Of a DNA stretch of 64,000 nucleotides, positions 28,015-35,996 are shown in pieces (within the stretch, counting starts at the first letter, position 1; each line of letters starts with the position of its first letter). The notes under the pieces were generated by a model. It was not told the DNA's origin and searched no databases. It saw only the letters and a program-made list of their open reading frames with translations. Source of the stretch: Rhodococcus_F sp040656415 (GTDB lineage Bacteria > Actinomycetota > Actinomycetes > Mycobacteriales > Mycobacteriaceae); assembly GCF_040656415.1 (NCBI RefSeq), contig NZ_JBFAMC010000001.1, positions 1,240,001 through 1,304,000 on the forward strand, read 5' to 3'. The translations under genes were made by a program, and so were the position numbers.

Positions 28015-29814
28015 ATGTCGACGGTCACGAGGCGCGAATTCTTGAAGGGCACAGGACGTGCGGGTCTCGCGCTCGGGTTGTTGGGTTTGAGTGCCGGGTG
28101 CGTTGATCGTGCGGATGGCGAATACGATGCGGTGGTGATAGGCGGTGGCACAGCTGGAGCGATCGTCGCGGCGAAACTCCAGTCAGTCGGCGGTGGGCGG
28201 CGCAGAATTTTGATAATCGAGGCCGGCGGTCCGACCTCGGCGCTCATTGGCGGGGCGGACTATCCCGCGTGGGTCCCGGAGGGCAGAACGGATCTCACCG
28301 TGTTCGATGTGCCGGGCGAATATTCGAATCTCGCCTTCTTACCTGCCGGCGAACCGTACACCCTGACGGACACTCCGTTTACGGTTCAATACACCGGACT
28401 CGGCGGTAATTCGCAAGTCAACGGCATGCTCTTTCAGACGAATCCGCCCGATCTCTTCGACGCCGAGTGGCCGCCAGGGTGGGGCTGGGCCGATCTCGAA
28501 CTTCACTTCGATCGCGTAAGGAAGAGGTTCAACGTCACGGACACGCCATCCACGGACGGCGTCCCGTACAACACCGTCCCGGCGCAGATCGTGCACCCAC
28601 TCTATGAGCAAAACGGTTGGATCGAGGGGGATACGAGCAACCCGTTCGCCGGGGGCGTATATAGCAGACCATACGTTGCGGCTGCGAACGGTCGGCGCTG
28701 CAGCCCGATCAGCGAAGATTTCGCAGATATCGACCCCGGGGGCGTAGCCGCCGAGGGGGTCGAGATACTGCAGTTCACCAAAGCGAACGATATTGAGTTC
28801 GACTCTTCGGGTAAGGCGCTCGCTGTCCATTACACAAATCGGGGTGCACTCGACCAGAATATTGCGGGGACTGACGGTACCGCGCATCTAAAGAGTGACG
28901 GATTCGTCGTCATGGCGGCTGGAGCGCTGATCACGCCGAAAATTCTGTACTCGAGTGGTATCGGGCCGGTGGGCCGAGAAGCCGAGATATTCCCAGAGGG
29001 GCCGTCGAGAACGTTCAGCATCGATAATCCGCTCGTAGGTGTCGGACTATACGACCATGTCATGTCGACGGTCGCGTACGACTATGACGGGGACATTCCT
29101 TATCTGGCCTACAACTACGCGAACTACGCTGCGAATAGTGACGACCTGCAAGCCTATCTCGAAGACGGGCGTGGTCCGTATGCGCAGTATCTCCCTGTAT
29201 CGATTCTCAATTATCGGCACAGATCCGCCATGCCCGACATCGAAATATTCCTCGACCCGCAAGGGCCGTTGCCCAAGGACGGACCGTACTATGGTCCGAA
29301 GACATTCTCGGCGCATGTGATGCTGCTCTATCCGAAGACACGCGGGATCGTCGCGCTCGACGCCAGCGGTAATGTTTGCGAACCGGGCATTTATCTGCCC
29401 GATACCCCTGACGGCAACGAGGACGCGGACCTCATGGCCCAGGCTGTATACGACATGATTCAACTCTTCAAGAACGACCAGGCGCTGTCGATCGGATTCG
29501 GTCCGGGGAGCCCGAGCCACCCGAACCTCGATCCCGACAGCCTCGCGGACGTGAGAACGTACGTCACGGGTCCGTCACCCGTTGACGACGTCTACTACAG
29601 CGGGCTGATCACCAACCACTACGGTGGGACGGCCCGACTGTCGGAAGGGCCCGGCGGCGTCGACCCCCAGACTCTGATTCTTCGGGGGACGGAGAACGTC
29701 GCCGTCGCCGATGCATCGCTCATGCCGGTGCCTCCTGCGGCGCACCCCGTAGGGACGATCATGGCCGTCGCCGAGAGGGCGGGTGAAATACTGGCTTCGA
29801 GGTGGCACGGATAG
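28015..29814 (+). CDS. GMC-family oxidoreductase exported as a Tat lipoprotein
   Basis: 599-aa flavoprotein of the glucose-methanol-choline oxidoreductase family. The N-terminus combines a twin-arginine motif (T-R6-R7-E-F-L-K) with a lipobox LSAG-C29, so it should be folded in the cytoplasm, exported by Tat and lipid-anchored. The FAD motif VIGGGTAGAIVAAKL (about 41-55) follows. The C-terminal TNHYGGTARL and PAAHPVGTIMAVAERAG segments hold the family's catalytic His region. The substrate is unknown. ATG 28015 is preceded by GGGGA. Many rare-looking codons and A/T-richer stretches than its neighbours, next to an integrase remnant, suggest acquisition by transfer. Confidence 0.85.
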   Translation: MSTVTRREFLKGTGRAGLALGLLGLSAGCVDRADGEYDAVVIGGGTAGAIVAAKLQSVGGGRRRILIIEAGGPTSALIGGADYPAWVPEGRTDLTVFDVPGEYSNLAFLPAGEPYTLTDTPFTVQYTGLGGNSQVNGMLFQTNPPDLFDAEWPPGWGWADLELHFDRVRKRFNVTDTPSTDGVPYNTVPAQIVHPLYEQNGWIEGDTSNPFAGGVYSRPYVAAANGRRCSPISEDFADIDPGGVAAEGVEILQFTKANDIEFDSSGKALAVHYTNRGALDQNIAGTDGTAHLKSDGFVVMAAGALITPKILYSSGIGPVGREAEIFPEGPSRTFSIDNPLVGVGLYDHVMSTVAYDYDGDIPYLAYNYANYAANSDDLQAYLEDGRGPYAQYLPVSILNYRHRSAMPDIEIFLDPQGPLPKDGPYYGPKTFSAHVMLLYPKTRGIVALDASGNVCEPGIYLPDTPDGNEDADLMAQAVYDMIQLFKNDQALSIGFGPGSPSHPNLDPDSLADVRTYVTGPSPVDDVYYSGLITNHYGGTARLSEGPGGVDPQTLILRGTENVAVADASLMPVPPAAHPVGTIMAVAERAGEILASRWHG

Positions 29815-29949
29815 CGGCACACTCACATTGTCTGCAAATGTAATGGCGTAGTTGGCCTGTCGGGATGCGGGTAGCGATGTCACCGGCGGTCGGCAACTTG
29901 CGCCCTCGTTGGAGCGGGCCGCCATCGACTCCTCCCGCCGGGCCGGTCA

Positions 29950-30486
29950 TCACTCATGAGTAGAGACCCCACCGATGTGCTGCCGAACTCGATCCTGCAG
30001 TACGGCGGTGTGTTGGGAGGCGTCAAGTGTCTTGACCGGCAGCTGGCCGTAGTCGGCGCCAGGTATCCAAGACGCCTCGATGAACGCGGTCAGATGTGGC
30101 GGCGGGGCGGTGTCGGCCCATGACGGGCGTACCAGGGTCAGCGACGCGACGAGTCCGGGGCGGTAGTTGGCCAGTGCCAGAGCAACGCCCGCCCCCATGG
30201 ATACACCGACGACCGGGAGGGGACGGCTAGGGATGCCGCCTTTGGTGCGCAGCGCGTCGAGACAGTCGGCGGTGTGGACCGCGAAGGTGCGGAAGTTCAG
30301 CGGTTCGCCTTCGAGTAAGTCGGTGTGTCCGTGGCCGGGCATTTCTGGGGCGATGCGCATGTAGTCGGCATCGGCGGGGAGAAGTCCGAAGGACTGGTCG
30401 GCATTGCCGCCGAGGCCGTGCAGTAACAGCACCGGTGTTCCGGTACCAGCGATGTATGTGGCCAGTGGTGGGCTACGCATCCTCAT
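29950..30486 (-). CDS. Alpha/beta hydrolase, C-terminally truncated
   Basis: 178-aa alpha/beta-hydrolase-fold protein: oxyanion loop LLHGLGG and nucleophile elbow G-V-S96-M-G. Family members are usually about 260 aa; this one ends soon after the cap region, and no C-terminal Asp/His strand that would complete the triad is present, so it is probably inactive. ATG 30486 overlaps the stop of the upstream isomerase gene (ATGA), so it was once translationally coupled. Last gene of a decayed three-gene operon. Confidence 0.7.
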   Translation of the reverse strand: MRMRSPPLATYIAGTGTPVLLLHGLGGNADQSFGLLPADADYMRIAPEMPGHGHTDLLEGEPLNFRTFAVHTADCLDALRTKGGIPSRPLPVVGVSMGAGVALALANYRPGLVASLTLVRPSWADTAPPPHLTAFIEASWIPGADYGQLPVKTLDASQHTAVLQDRVRQHIGGVSTHE

Positions 30487-31355
30487 GGTGTGCCTGTGTC
30501 GTTGAGTTCGGCATCCCAGGCCACCAAGTCATGGTGCACTCTGGATGCGTCGTCGGCTGTGGTGTCCTGAACGATAAGCGGCACCGCGGGCATCCGTCGT
30601 AGCAGCCGCAGCACAAGGTGATAGTCCATCGCCCCGGTGCCCGGAGCGGAATACCCGGAAGCGACGACATCTTTGGCCTGAGCCCCGACGACGTGGGGGC
30701 CCAGCAGTTCGGCGGCCTCGCTGAGGATGTGTTCCTGGTCTTCGATTGTGTCAGGTGTCAGCAGGTTGGCGGCATCGAAGATGATGCCCACGGGTGCGTT
30801 CTTTCCGAGTTCGTCGAGTAGGCGGGCCGCAGCATGGGCGTCGCGCACGATGTTGCCGGGCTCGGGTTCGATCCCCAAGCGCACGCCGGCGTCGGCAGCG
30901 GCCGGCAGCAGTGCATCGAGCGCGCGGCGCAGGTCATCCCAGGCTGCTGAGGTGGTGTTGTCGGGGTGGGCCCGCCACATGTCTTGTGGGTCACGTGTGC
31001 CCGTGCACAGCGTCACGACGTCGACGCCGAGCAGTGGGGTCATTCCGATCAGGCGCACGGCTTGCGCGGTGTGCTCCCGGCACTTCTCGGCGTCGGGGTC
31101 GGCGACGTTGTAGGTAGCCGAGATGCTGGGGATACCCAGGCCCAGTTCCTCGGCGCGGGTGCGGACCTCGGTGACGTCGTCTTCGGTCACGTCGCTGCCG
31201 AGGGTCGAGTGACCGGTGGCGGCGAAGTTCCAGTGGGCAAGCGCATATCCGGCGGCCTTGACGTCGGCCAGGACCGCGCCGGAAGCCGGGCGGGGGAAGG
31301 TGCGGGCGAAGATCCCCAGGCGGGCGGTCAGTGGTCCAGAGGTGCCGATACTCAT
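30483..31355 (-). CDS. Sugar phosphate isomerase/epimerase-like TIM-barrel protein
   Basis: 290-aa protein of the xylose-isomerase-like/AP-endonuclease-2 TIM-barrel superfamily. Metal-binding carboxylates are suggested by GIEPEPGN (about 165), GIIFDAANLL and the KDVV segment; substrates in this superfamily are sugars or inositols. It overlaps the gene upstream by four bases (start ATG 31355) and the hydrolase downstream by four bases, so the operon structure is intact although both neighbours are damaged. Probably part of a sugar or inositol catabolic set. Confidence 0.8.
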   Translation of the reverse strand: MSIGTSGPLTARLGIFARTFPRPASGAVLADVKAAGYALAHWNFAATGHSTLGSDVTEDDVTEVRTRAEELGLGIPSISATYNVADPDAEKCREHTAQAVRLIGMTPLLGVDVVTLCTGTRDPQDMWRAHPDNTTSAAWDDLRRALDALLPAAADAGVRLGIEPEPGNIVRDAHAAARLLDELGKNAPVGIIFDAANLLTPDTIEDQEHILSEAAELLGPHVVGAQAKDVVASGYSAPGTGAMDYHLVLRLLRRMPAVPLIVQDTTADDASRVHHDLVAWDAELNDTGTP

Positions 31356-31735
31356 AGCGCCACCGCCGTACCAGCCGCGACCGACGAGTGGGTGGCCTCG
31401 ATGGCCTTCACCGCGGCGAGCCCGTCAACGGCGTTGGACCCAGGTTCGAGGTTCTCTCTAATTGTGCCGGCGGAGCCCTCTAGCTGGCGGTCGTACGCGT
31501 CTCCGCTATCGGTTGCCGGTGAGGTGTATCGCCCTTGGTGGTAGGCGATGACATCTGAGGGCTTCTTGTGGACGGGGAACGGGATATCAACGCGTACAGC
31601 GCCACTGGAGCCGAACAGCTCAATGTCCTCCGAGAGCTCGCTTGGCACGTCGACAGTCTTGTCGATCGCGGGGCGGCGAGCGACCTGTGCTATCCGTCCC
31701 ACGCCAATCGACGCGATTCTCAATGGCTGGGTCAT
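31352..31735 (-). pseudogene. Gfo/Idh/MocA-family dehydrogenase with large in-frame deletion
   Basis: The 127-aa open frame has the N-terminal NAD strand of a Gfo/Idh/MocA dehydrogenase (LRIASIGVGRIAQVA) and, directly after PAIDKT, the far C-terminal part of the family (PSELSEDIELFGSSGAVRVD...DGLAAVKAIEAT). About 200 or more residues, including most of the NAD-binding and catalytic domains, are missing without a frameshift. Family length is usually 330-380 aa. The stop overlaps the downstream ATG (ATGA), so it may still be translated to drive coupling. Confidence 0.75.
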
Positions 31736-32047
31736 CTCCGAGCTCCCGTCATCCGACGCCCATCGCGATCTCAGTCGAGAGTAGACGAATCAGATCGTAA
31801 GTACCCGAGCGCGGAGTACCGCCCGAGTGCTGTGATGTTGGCGGATGTTCCATGGGCTTGATTCGTATAGGGGCCTGTGCGGCATCCGGTCGCGTTGGCA
31901 GAGGGGTCCGCGCCCCGGAGGGCCCGTGGAACGAATCGTCAGCCGGGGCGTCGTGAGAACCACCGCTGGCGTCATGCAAGGGTCATGGCCTATCACTTCA
32001 ACGACACGACTGCCTGCGGACGCCCACTGGCAGTCGTGTCGATCCGG

Positions 32048-32187
32048 ACGTTCGTCCGAATATTCCGTATAGTCCGCATCTGCGTCGGGGACCATTCGGT
32101 TCCTGTCTTGCACCCTGCGGGTGCTGCGCCGGCAGCGATGTTGTGCCCCGTCCGTGTCTACAAACTGGCAGAAGGAGCCCGATCACG
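32048..32187 (+). promoter_or_regulatory. Leader/promoter of propeller gene 5
   Basis: Shares the order seen upstream of the other family members: a CGTTCGTCCG box, CCGTATAGTCC (32065-32075; TATAGT as possible -10), a leader with CCCTGCGGGTGC, and AGAAGGAG at 32170-32177 before ATG 32188. The intervening leader sequence has diverged. Confidence 0.55.
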
Positions 32188-33525
32188 ATGCCTCACAACA
32201 CTATTGATCCGGCCCGACCTGAGAGTGGCCCCGGAGCCCGGGCCCGTACGCGACGACGACGCACGACGGGACCGGCCGCCATCCTCGCGGCGGGGCTGAT
32301 GCTCACGGCCGGCCCGGCCGCGCAGGCGGACACCGTCGAGACCACGATCCCGGTCGGTGCCAGTCCGGTCGGGGTGGCGATTACCCCCGACGGCACCCGC
32401 GCCTTCGTCACCAGCCAGGGCGACGGCACGGTGTCGGTCATCGACACCGCCACCAACTCCGTCACCGGCACCATCGAGGTCGGCAGCGTCCCGTCCCGGA
32501 TCGCGATCACCCCCGACGGCACCGACGCCTACGTCACCAACTGGTCGGACGGCACGGTGTCGGTGATCGACACCGCCACCAACTCCGTCACCGGCACCAT
32601 CGAGGTCGGCGGCGACCCGTATGGGGTGGCGATTACCCCAGATGGCAGCGCTTACGTCGCCAACTTTCACGACAGCACGGTGTCGGTAATCAACACCACC
32701 ACCAACTCCGTCACCGACACGATCGACTTCGGTGCCGACCTCCGCCCGTATGGGGTGGCGATCACCCCCGACGGGACCCGCGCCTACGTCGCCAACCAGT
32801 TCGGCGACTCAGTGTTCGTAATCGACACCACGACCAACGACATCGCCGGCATCATTGACGTCGGCGACGGTCCGGTCGAGGTGGCGATCACTCCCGACGG
32901 AAGTCACGCCTACGTCACCAACTCCAGCGACAACTCGGTGTCGGTAATCGACACCGCGACCAACACCGTCACCATCACCATCAACGCCGGTGACGACCCG
33001 GAAGGGGTAGCCCCGCAAGGGGTGGCGATCACCCCCGACGGGACCCGCGCCTACGTCACCAATTATCTGGCCAACACCGTGTCTGTGATCGACACGGTGG
33101 CCAACACCTTCACCACCATCGACGTTGGTAACGGTCCGCGCGCGGTGGCGTTCACCCCCGACGGCACCGGCGCCTACGTCACCAACCAGAGCGACAGCTC
33201 CGTGTCGGTCCTCGAGATCGACACGGCACCGACTCTGACCGGCACACCCCCGGCCGGGGCCGTCGGGCAACCCTACGAGTACGCCTTTACCCTCACCGGG
33301 CGGCCCGGCGCAACCACCACCGTTATCGCTGGCGACCTGCCCGACGGGTTGACCCTCAGCGCCGATGGTGTTCTGTCCGGCACCCCGACGATCGCTGGGC
33401 CATCAGCATTCGTCGTCTCCGCGGGTAACGGCATCGGCGGAGACGTTCACTTGTCCGTAGCCCTCGATATCACGGACACACCTTCGACGGGGTCCTTGGG
33501 ATCGCTCGGGTTCTCGGGATCGTAG
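32188..33525 (+). CDS. Secreted seven-bladed YVTN beta-propeller protein with one Ig-like repeat (gene 5)
   Basis: 445-aa member of the family, the only one on the plus strand and about 9 kb from the others. Signal (RTRRRRTTGPAAILAAGLML, cleavage near AAQA-D), seven repeats (VAITPDGTRAYVTN...VSVIDTATNSVTGTIEVG), one Ig-like repeat (LTGTPPAGAVGQPYEYAFTLTG...GVLSGTPTIAG), and the tail DTPSTGSLGSLGFSGS, identical to gene 3. ATG 32188 starts MPHNTID and follows AGAAGGAG; an in-frame GTG at 32143 is unlikely. Probably surface-exposed; function unknown. Confidence 0.87.
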   Translation: MPHNTIDPARPESGPGARARTRRRRTTGPAAILAAGLMLTAGPAAQADTVETTIPVGASPVGVAITPDGTRAFVTSQGDGTVSVIDTATNSVTGTIEVGSVPSRIAITPDGTDAYVTNWSDGTVSVIDTATNSVTGTIEVGGDPYGVAITPDGSAYVANFHDSTVSVINTTTNSVTDTIDFGADLRPYGVAITPDGTRAYVANQFGDSVFVIDTTTNDIAGIIDVGDGPVEVAITPDGSHAYVTNSSDNSVSVIDTATNTVTITINAGDDPEGVAPQGVAITPDGTRAYVTNYLANTVSVIDTVANTFTTIDVGNGPRAVAFTPDGTGAYVTNQSDSSVSVLEIDTAPTLTGTPPAGAVGQPYEYAFTLTGRPGATTTVIAGDLPDGLTLSADGVLSGTPTIAGPSAFVVSAGNGIGGDVHLSVALDITDTPSTGSLGSLGFSGS

Positions 33526-33547
33526 GAGGCACCGAACGCTTGTGTGG

Positions 33548-33607
33548 CCCCGTCGAGAAAGTCGGTCCTCACGGGGCCCGGTGACCACGTTTCTCGTCTC
33601 GACGGGG
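33548..33607 (+). terminator. Long-loop inverted repeat after propeller gene 5
   Basis: 11-bp arms (CCCCGTCGAGA at 33548-33558 and TCTCGACGGGG at 33597-33607) 22 bases after the stop. The inner 38 bases include a second G/C-rich self-complementary stretch. No T-run. Confidence 0.4.
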
Positions 33608-34021
33608 CTGCGCCATGGCTTGGTGGCTGCCCCGCAAGGGAGTACGCACCATCATCGTCCCCTGGAGGGCGTGCTCGGCGGGATCCAAAGGCCCCGAGGC
33701 TGATCGGCGAACCACACACACCGTTCGTCGAGGCCGGCCGTAATCGCTGACGCTGTTCACATGATGTTGCGTCCAGCTGGTGACTGGCAACAAATGCCCT
33801 TGTCGCATTGCCCCGATGCTGTCGTGCTCACATGCTAGGTTGCGTCGGACGGAAGCAGCCGTGTGATTGGGGGGATGAGTTGTCGACAAGATCTACCAGG
33901 CATGTGAACCGGCTTCAGCGAACGGCATCTGCGTTGGCTGGATCTGCCCCGTGACAGCCGTGCTGCTGCGCCGGACGACCGGCGCTGCACGTCGAGGAAC
34001 GTTCCACCCTCACGGTCAGCG
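33608..34021. other. Intergenic region without recognisable features
   Basis: About 410 bases between propeller gene 5 and the lysin-B-like gene. Small open frames on the minus strand have no recognisable similarity or good start context. The sequence may be a decayed gene, but nothing can be named. Confidence 0.4.
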
Positions 34022-34783
34022 ATGACCATTACCGTGCTTACCTGCCGGGGTGTCGGTGAGCCCTTCCCGTCCCCGATGCTGGCGAATGTGACGCAACTCC
34101 TGGACCCGAGGCGGTTCCGTGTCGTCGCCGTGCCGTGGGAGGCCAGCTACGGGCCGGTGCCTGACCCGCATGGTGTGTCGTTCGACGAGGCGCTGCGCAC
34201 CGGCCGAGAGATGCTGCTGGAGAACATCGCCGATGACCCGAATCCGGTTGTTCTCGTGGGTTACTCGGCCGGTGCGGCATTGGCCGGCCACGTGGCTGCC
34301 GAGATCAGCTGGGGCAATCACCCCGGTCTGGACCTGCGCGGTGTGGGGCTGATTTCGGATCCGTTCCGCCACCCCATGAACGTCGTCAATGCCACCGCGA
34401 GCGGGTGGGGCATCGCCGGCCGCCGAATCATCCCGGTAGCGTTCCCCGTTTGGCAGCTTGCCGATCCTGCCGACGTGATCACCTGCTGCCCACCCGATTC
34501 GCCTTTGCGCACCATCGCCGACCAGTCGACCGCATTCTCCCTCGCCGACCCGCACGCCTGGGTTGAGGACCTGCTCGACCGGCTCCGGACGCGACGCTGG
34601 CAGGCGACCATCCGGGACTGGCGCAACATCCCACAGGTTTGGCGGGCGTACACGCGGGCCATTTCAGGGGTGAAGGGCTACCTCAACGGCGAACACACGT
34701 CCTATCACCTGCGCTGCTACCCAGGCAGTACCCGGACCTACTGCGAGTGGCTGGCGGATCGCATCAACCAAGTCGAGGAATGA
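34022..34783 (+). CDS. Cutinase-like serine esterase resembling mycobacteriophage lysin B
   Basis: 253-aa alpha/beta hydrolase. The N-terminal ITVLTCRGVGEP and the nucleophile elbow G-Y-S82-A-G-A resemble the lysin B/PE-PPE-domain esterase group; lysin B cleaves the mycolic acid-arabinogalactan ester of the outer envelope. The catalytic Asp probably lies in the GLISDPFRHP strand and the His near the C-terminal GEHTSYHLRCYPG. No signal peptide is visible, as in phage enzymes, and no other phage gene is adjacent. It may be a prophage remnant or a domesticated host gene. Confidence 0.7.
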   Translation: MTITVLTCRGVGEPFPSPMLANVTQLLDPRRFRVVAVPWEASYGPVPDPHGVSFDEALRTGREMLLENIADDPNPVVLVGYSAGAALAGHVAAEISWGNHPGLDLRGVGLISDPFRHPMNVVNATASGWGIAGRRIIPVAFPVWQLADPADVITCCPPDSPLRTIADQSTAFSLADPHAWVEDLLDRLRTRRWQATIRDWRNIPQVWRAYTRAISGVKGYLNGEHTSYHLRCYPGSTRTYCEWLADRINQVEE

Positions 34784-34884
34784 ACCGGGTTTCCACAAAG
34801 TTTCCTCACCCGCACGCGACGCGAACGGGAGGCTCAGCCCATTGATTCCCCTTCATTTCGTTATCCGGGTGGGACACTGGCGTC

Positions 34885-35091
34885 ATGGCATTCACCGTGA
34901 CGCATCGATCATTCGACGAGCTGGCCGACTTTGCGGTCACCGACTTCGGGGATGACGACACCTACAGCATCCACGAGTCCGGAGCGTTGGTCATTGTCCG
35001 TGCCGCACAGGAGCTGATCTACGCCCCTGGGAGTTGGTTCCTGGTGGAACGGGCCGATGGGCAGCAGGAGTCGCCCGGAAATTACATGTAG
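34885..35091 (+). CDS. Small hypothetical protein
   Basis: 68-aa open frame starting at ATG 34885, acidic in the first half (DELADFAVTDFGDDD), ending SPGNYM. No family recognised and no strong ribosome binding site. The frame ends just before a LexA box. Could be a genuine small protein or chance. Confidence 0.4.
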   Translation: MAFTVTHRSFDELADFAVTDFGDDDTYSIHESGALVIVRAAQELIYAPGSWFLVERADGQQESPGNYM

Positions 35092-35100
35092 TTCGCATTA

Positions 35101-35116
35101 TCGAACATATGTTCGA
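35101..35116. promoter_or_regulatory. LexA (SOS) box
   Basis: TCGAACATATGTTCGA is a perfect 16-bp palindrome matching the Gram-positive/mycobacterial LexA consensus (CGAAC-N4-GTTCG). It lies 18 bases upstream of the zinc-ribbon gene start, and a -10-like TAGATT (35123-35128) sits between. Confidence 0.85.
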
Positions 35117-35134
35117 GCGGAGTAGATTCGTGTC

Positions 35135-35335
35135 GTGGCGGCAAGTACTGAAATCGCACCGCGTCGATGTCCAAACGGGCACGAACTGGCCCCCAACTCG
35201 TGCCTTGTCGGGTGGGAGGTGTGCGGGTGCACAACGTCGATCAACGGCGGGCATCGCACGCACTTCTGCAGGCAATGTGGCGAGACGACTCGGACCCCGC
35301 CGTGTGGCTGCCCTTCGGCCGGTGGCGGCCAGTGA
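35135..35335 (+). CDS. Small zinc-ribbon protein under a LexA box
   Basis: 66-aa cysteine-rich protein: CPNGHEL, then C-L-V-G-W-E-V-C-G-C, then GGHRTHFCRQCG and PPCGC, giving several Cys/His pairs suited to one or two zinc ribbons. It resembles small actinobacterial CPNGH...CG proteins of unknown role. GTG 35135 is seven bases after a TAGATT -10 element, so the mRNA would be leaderless. The perfect LexA palindrome overlaps the likely promoter, so expression should rise on DNA damage. Function unknown; a DNA-damage-related role is inference. Confidence 0.65.
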   Translation: MAASTEIAPRRCPNGHELAPNSCLVGWEVCGCTTSINGGHRTHFCRQCGETTRTPPCGCPSAGGGQ

Positions 35336-35446
35336 CGCACGCGCAAATGTGTTGTGGTGCTGTAGGGTTCCCCGAACTCTCTTTCGGTGCCGTTGATCCG
35401 CTTCGTGGCGGGCAGTGGTTCACTCCGACGAGCTCCGAGATCTCGA

Positions 35447-35923
35447 TCAGGAATCTTCTGTCTGCTGACTGCGGGCCTGGCGTTCGACGGCGACCGCGTG
35501 GTTCACGTCTTCGAGAAACCGCGAGATAGTGGCTTGCTCGGTTGCATCGAAGCTGTCGAGAACAGAGCCGATCCGGGTGATGAGTGGCCCGAAGAACGTC
35601 TGACCGATTTCGACGGCCCGGGCGGTGACGGCAAGCAACGATCTGCGCCGGTCGTCTGGGTCTCGGTCCCGACGGATCAGATCAGCCTTCTCCATGCGAT
35701 CGAGAAGTGCGGTGACAGATGCCGAGTTGATGCCGAGTTGGCTGCCGAGCAGGCCAGGCGTGGCAGCCCGGCCCGCGCGCTCCGCGTCCAGGATGCAGAT
35801 GAGGGCGCGGAGATCGGTGGTGTGAAGCCCGTTCATGTGTGCGAACTCGGCGCCGAGGAGATTCAGCTCGACTGCCAGTGCGCGCAGTCGGTGCACGGTC
35901 TGTACGCCTTCGTCTAGGTCCAC
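35447..35923 (-). CDS. MarR-family transcriptional regulator
   Basis: 158-aa winged-helix repressor. The recognition region reads GLLGSQLGINSASVTALLDRMEKADLIRR, with the wing DPDDRRRSLLAVT, both typical of MarR. GTG 35923 is chosen; the frame stays open far upstream but that part overlaps the operator and the divergent gene. TTG 35932 is an alternative. It is divergent from an alpha/beta hydrolase gene, with a perfect palindrome between them, so it probably controls both. Confidence 0.88.
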   Translation of the reverse strand: MDLDEGVQTVHRLRALAVELNLLGAEFAHMNGLHTTDLRALICILDAERAGRAATPGLLGSQLGINSASVTALLDRMEKADLIRRDRDPDDRRRSLLAVTARAVEIGQTFFGPLITRIGSVLDSFDATEQATISRFLEDVNHAVAVERQARSQQTEDS

Positions 35924-35962
35924 GGAATGCAATCTACTGCGCGGCTTCCTTTGATTGTCTAG

Positions 35963-35981
35963 TATCTCGATGATCGAGATA
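35963..35981. promoter_or_regulatory. Operator for the MarR regulator
   Basis: Perfect inverted repeat TATCTCGAT-G-ATCGAGATA, 19 bp, in the 73-bp region between the divergent marR-like and hydrolase genes. Size and symmetry fit MarR operators. Confidence 0.75.
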
Positions 35982-35996
35982 AACTCTGGAGGGCGA

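Noticed and set aside
33569..33889. Minus-strand open frame after propeller gene 5
   Set aside because: No similarity, poor start context; overlaps an inverted repeat.
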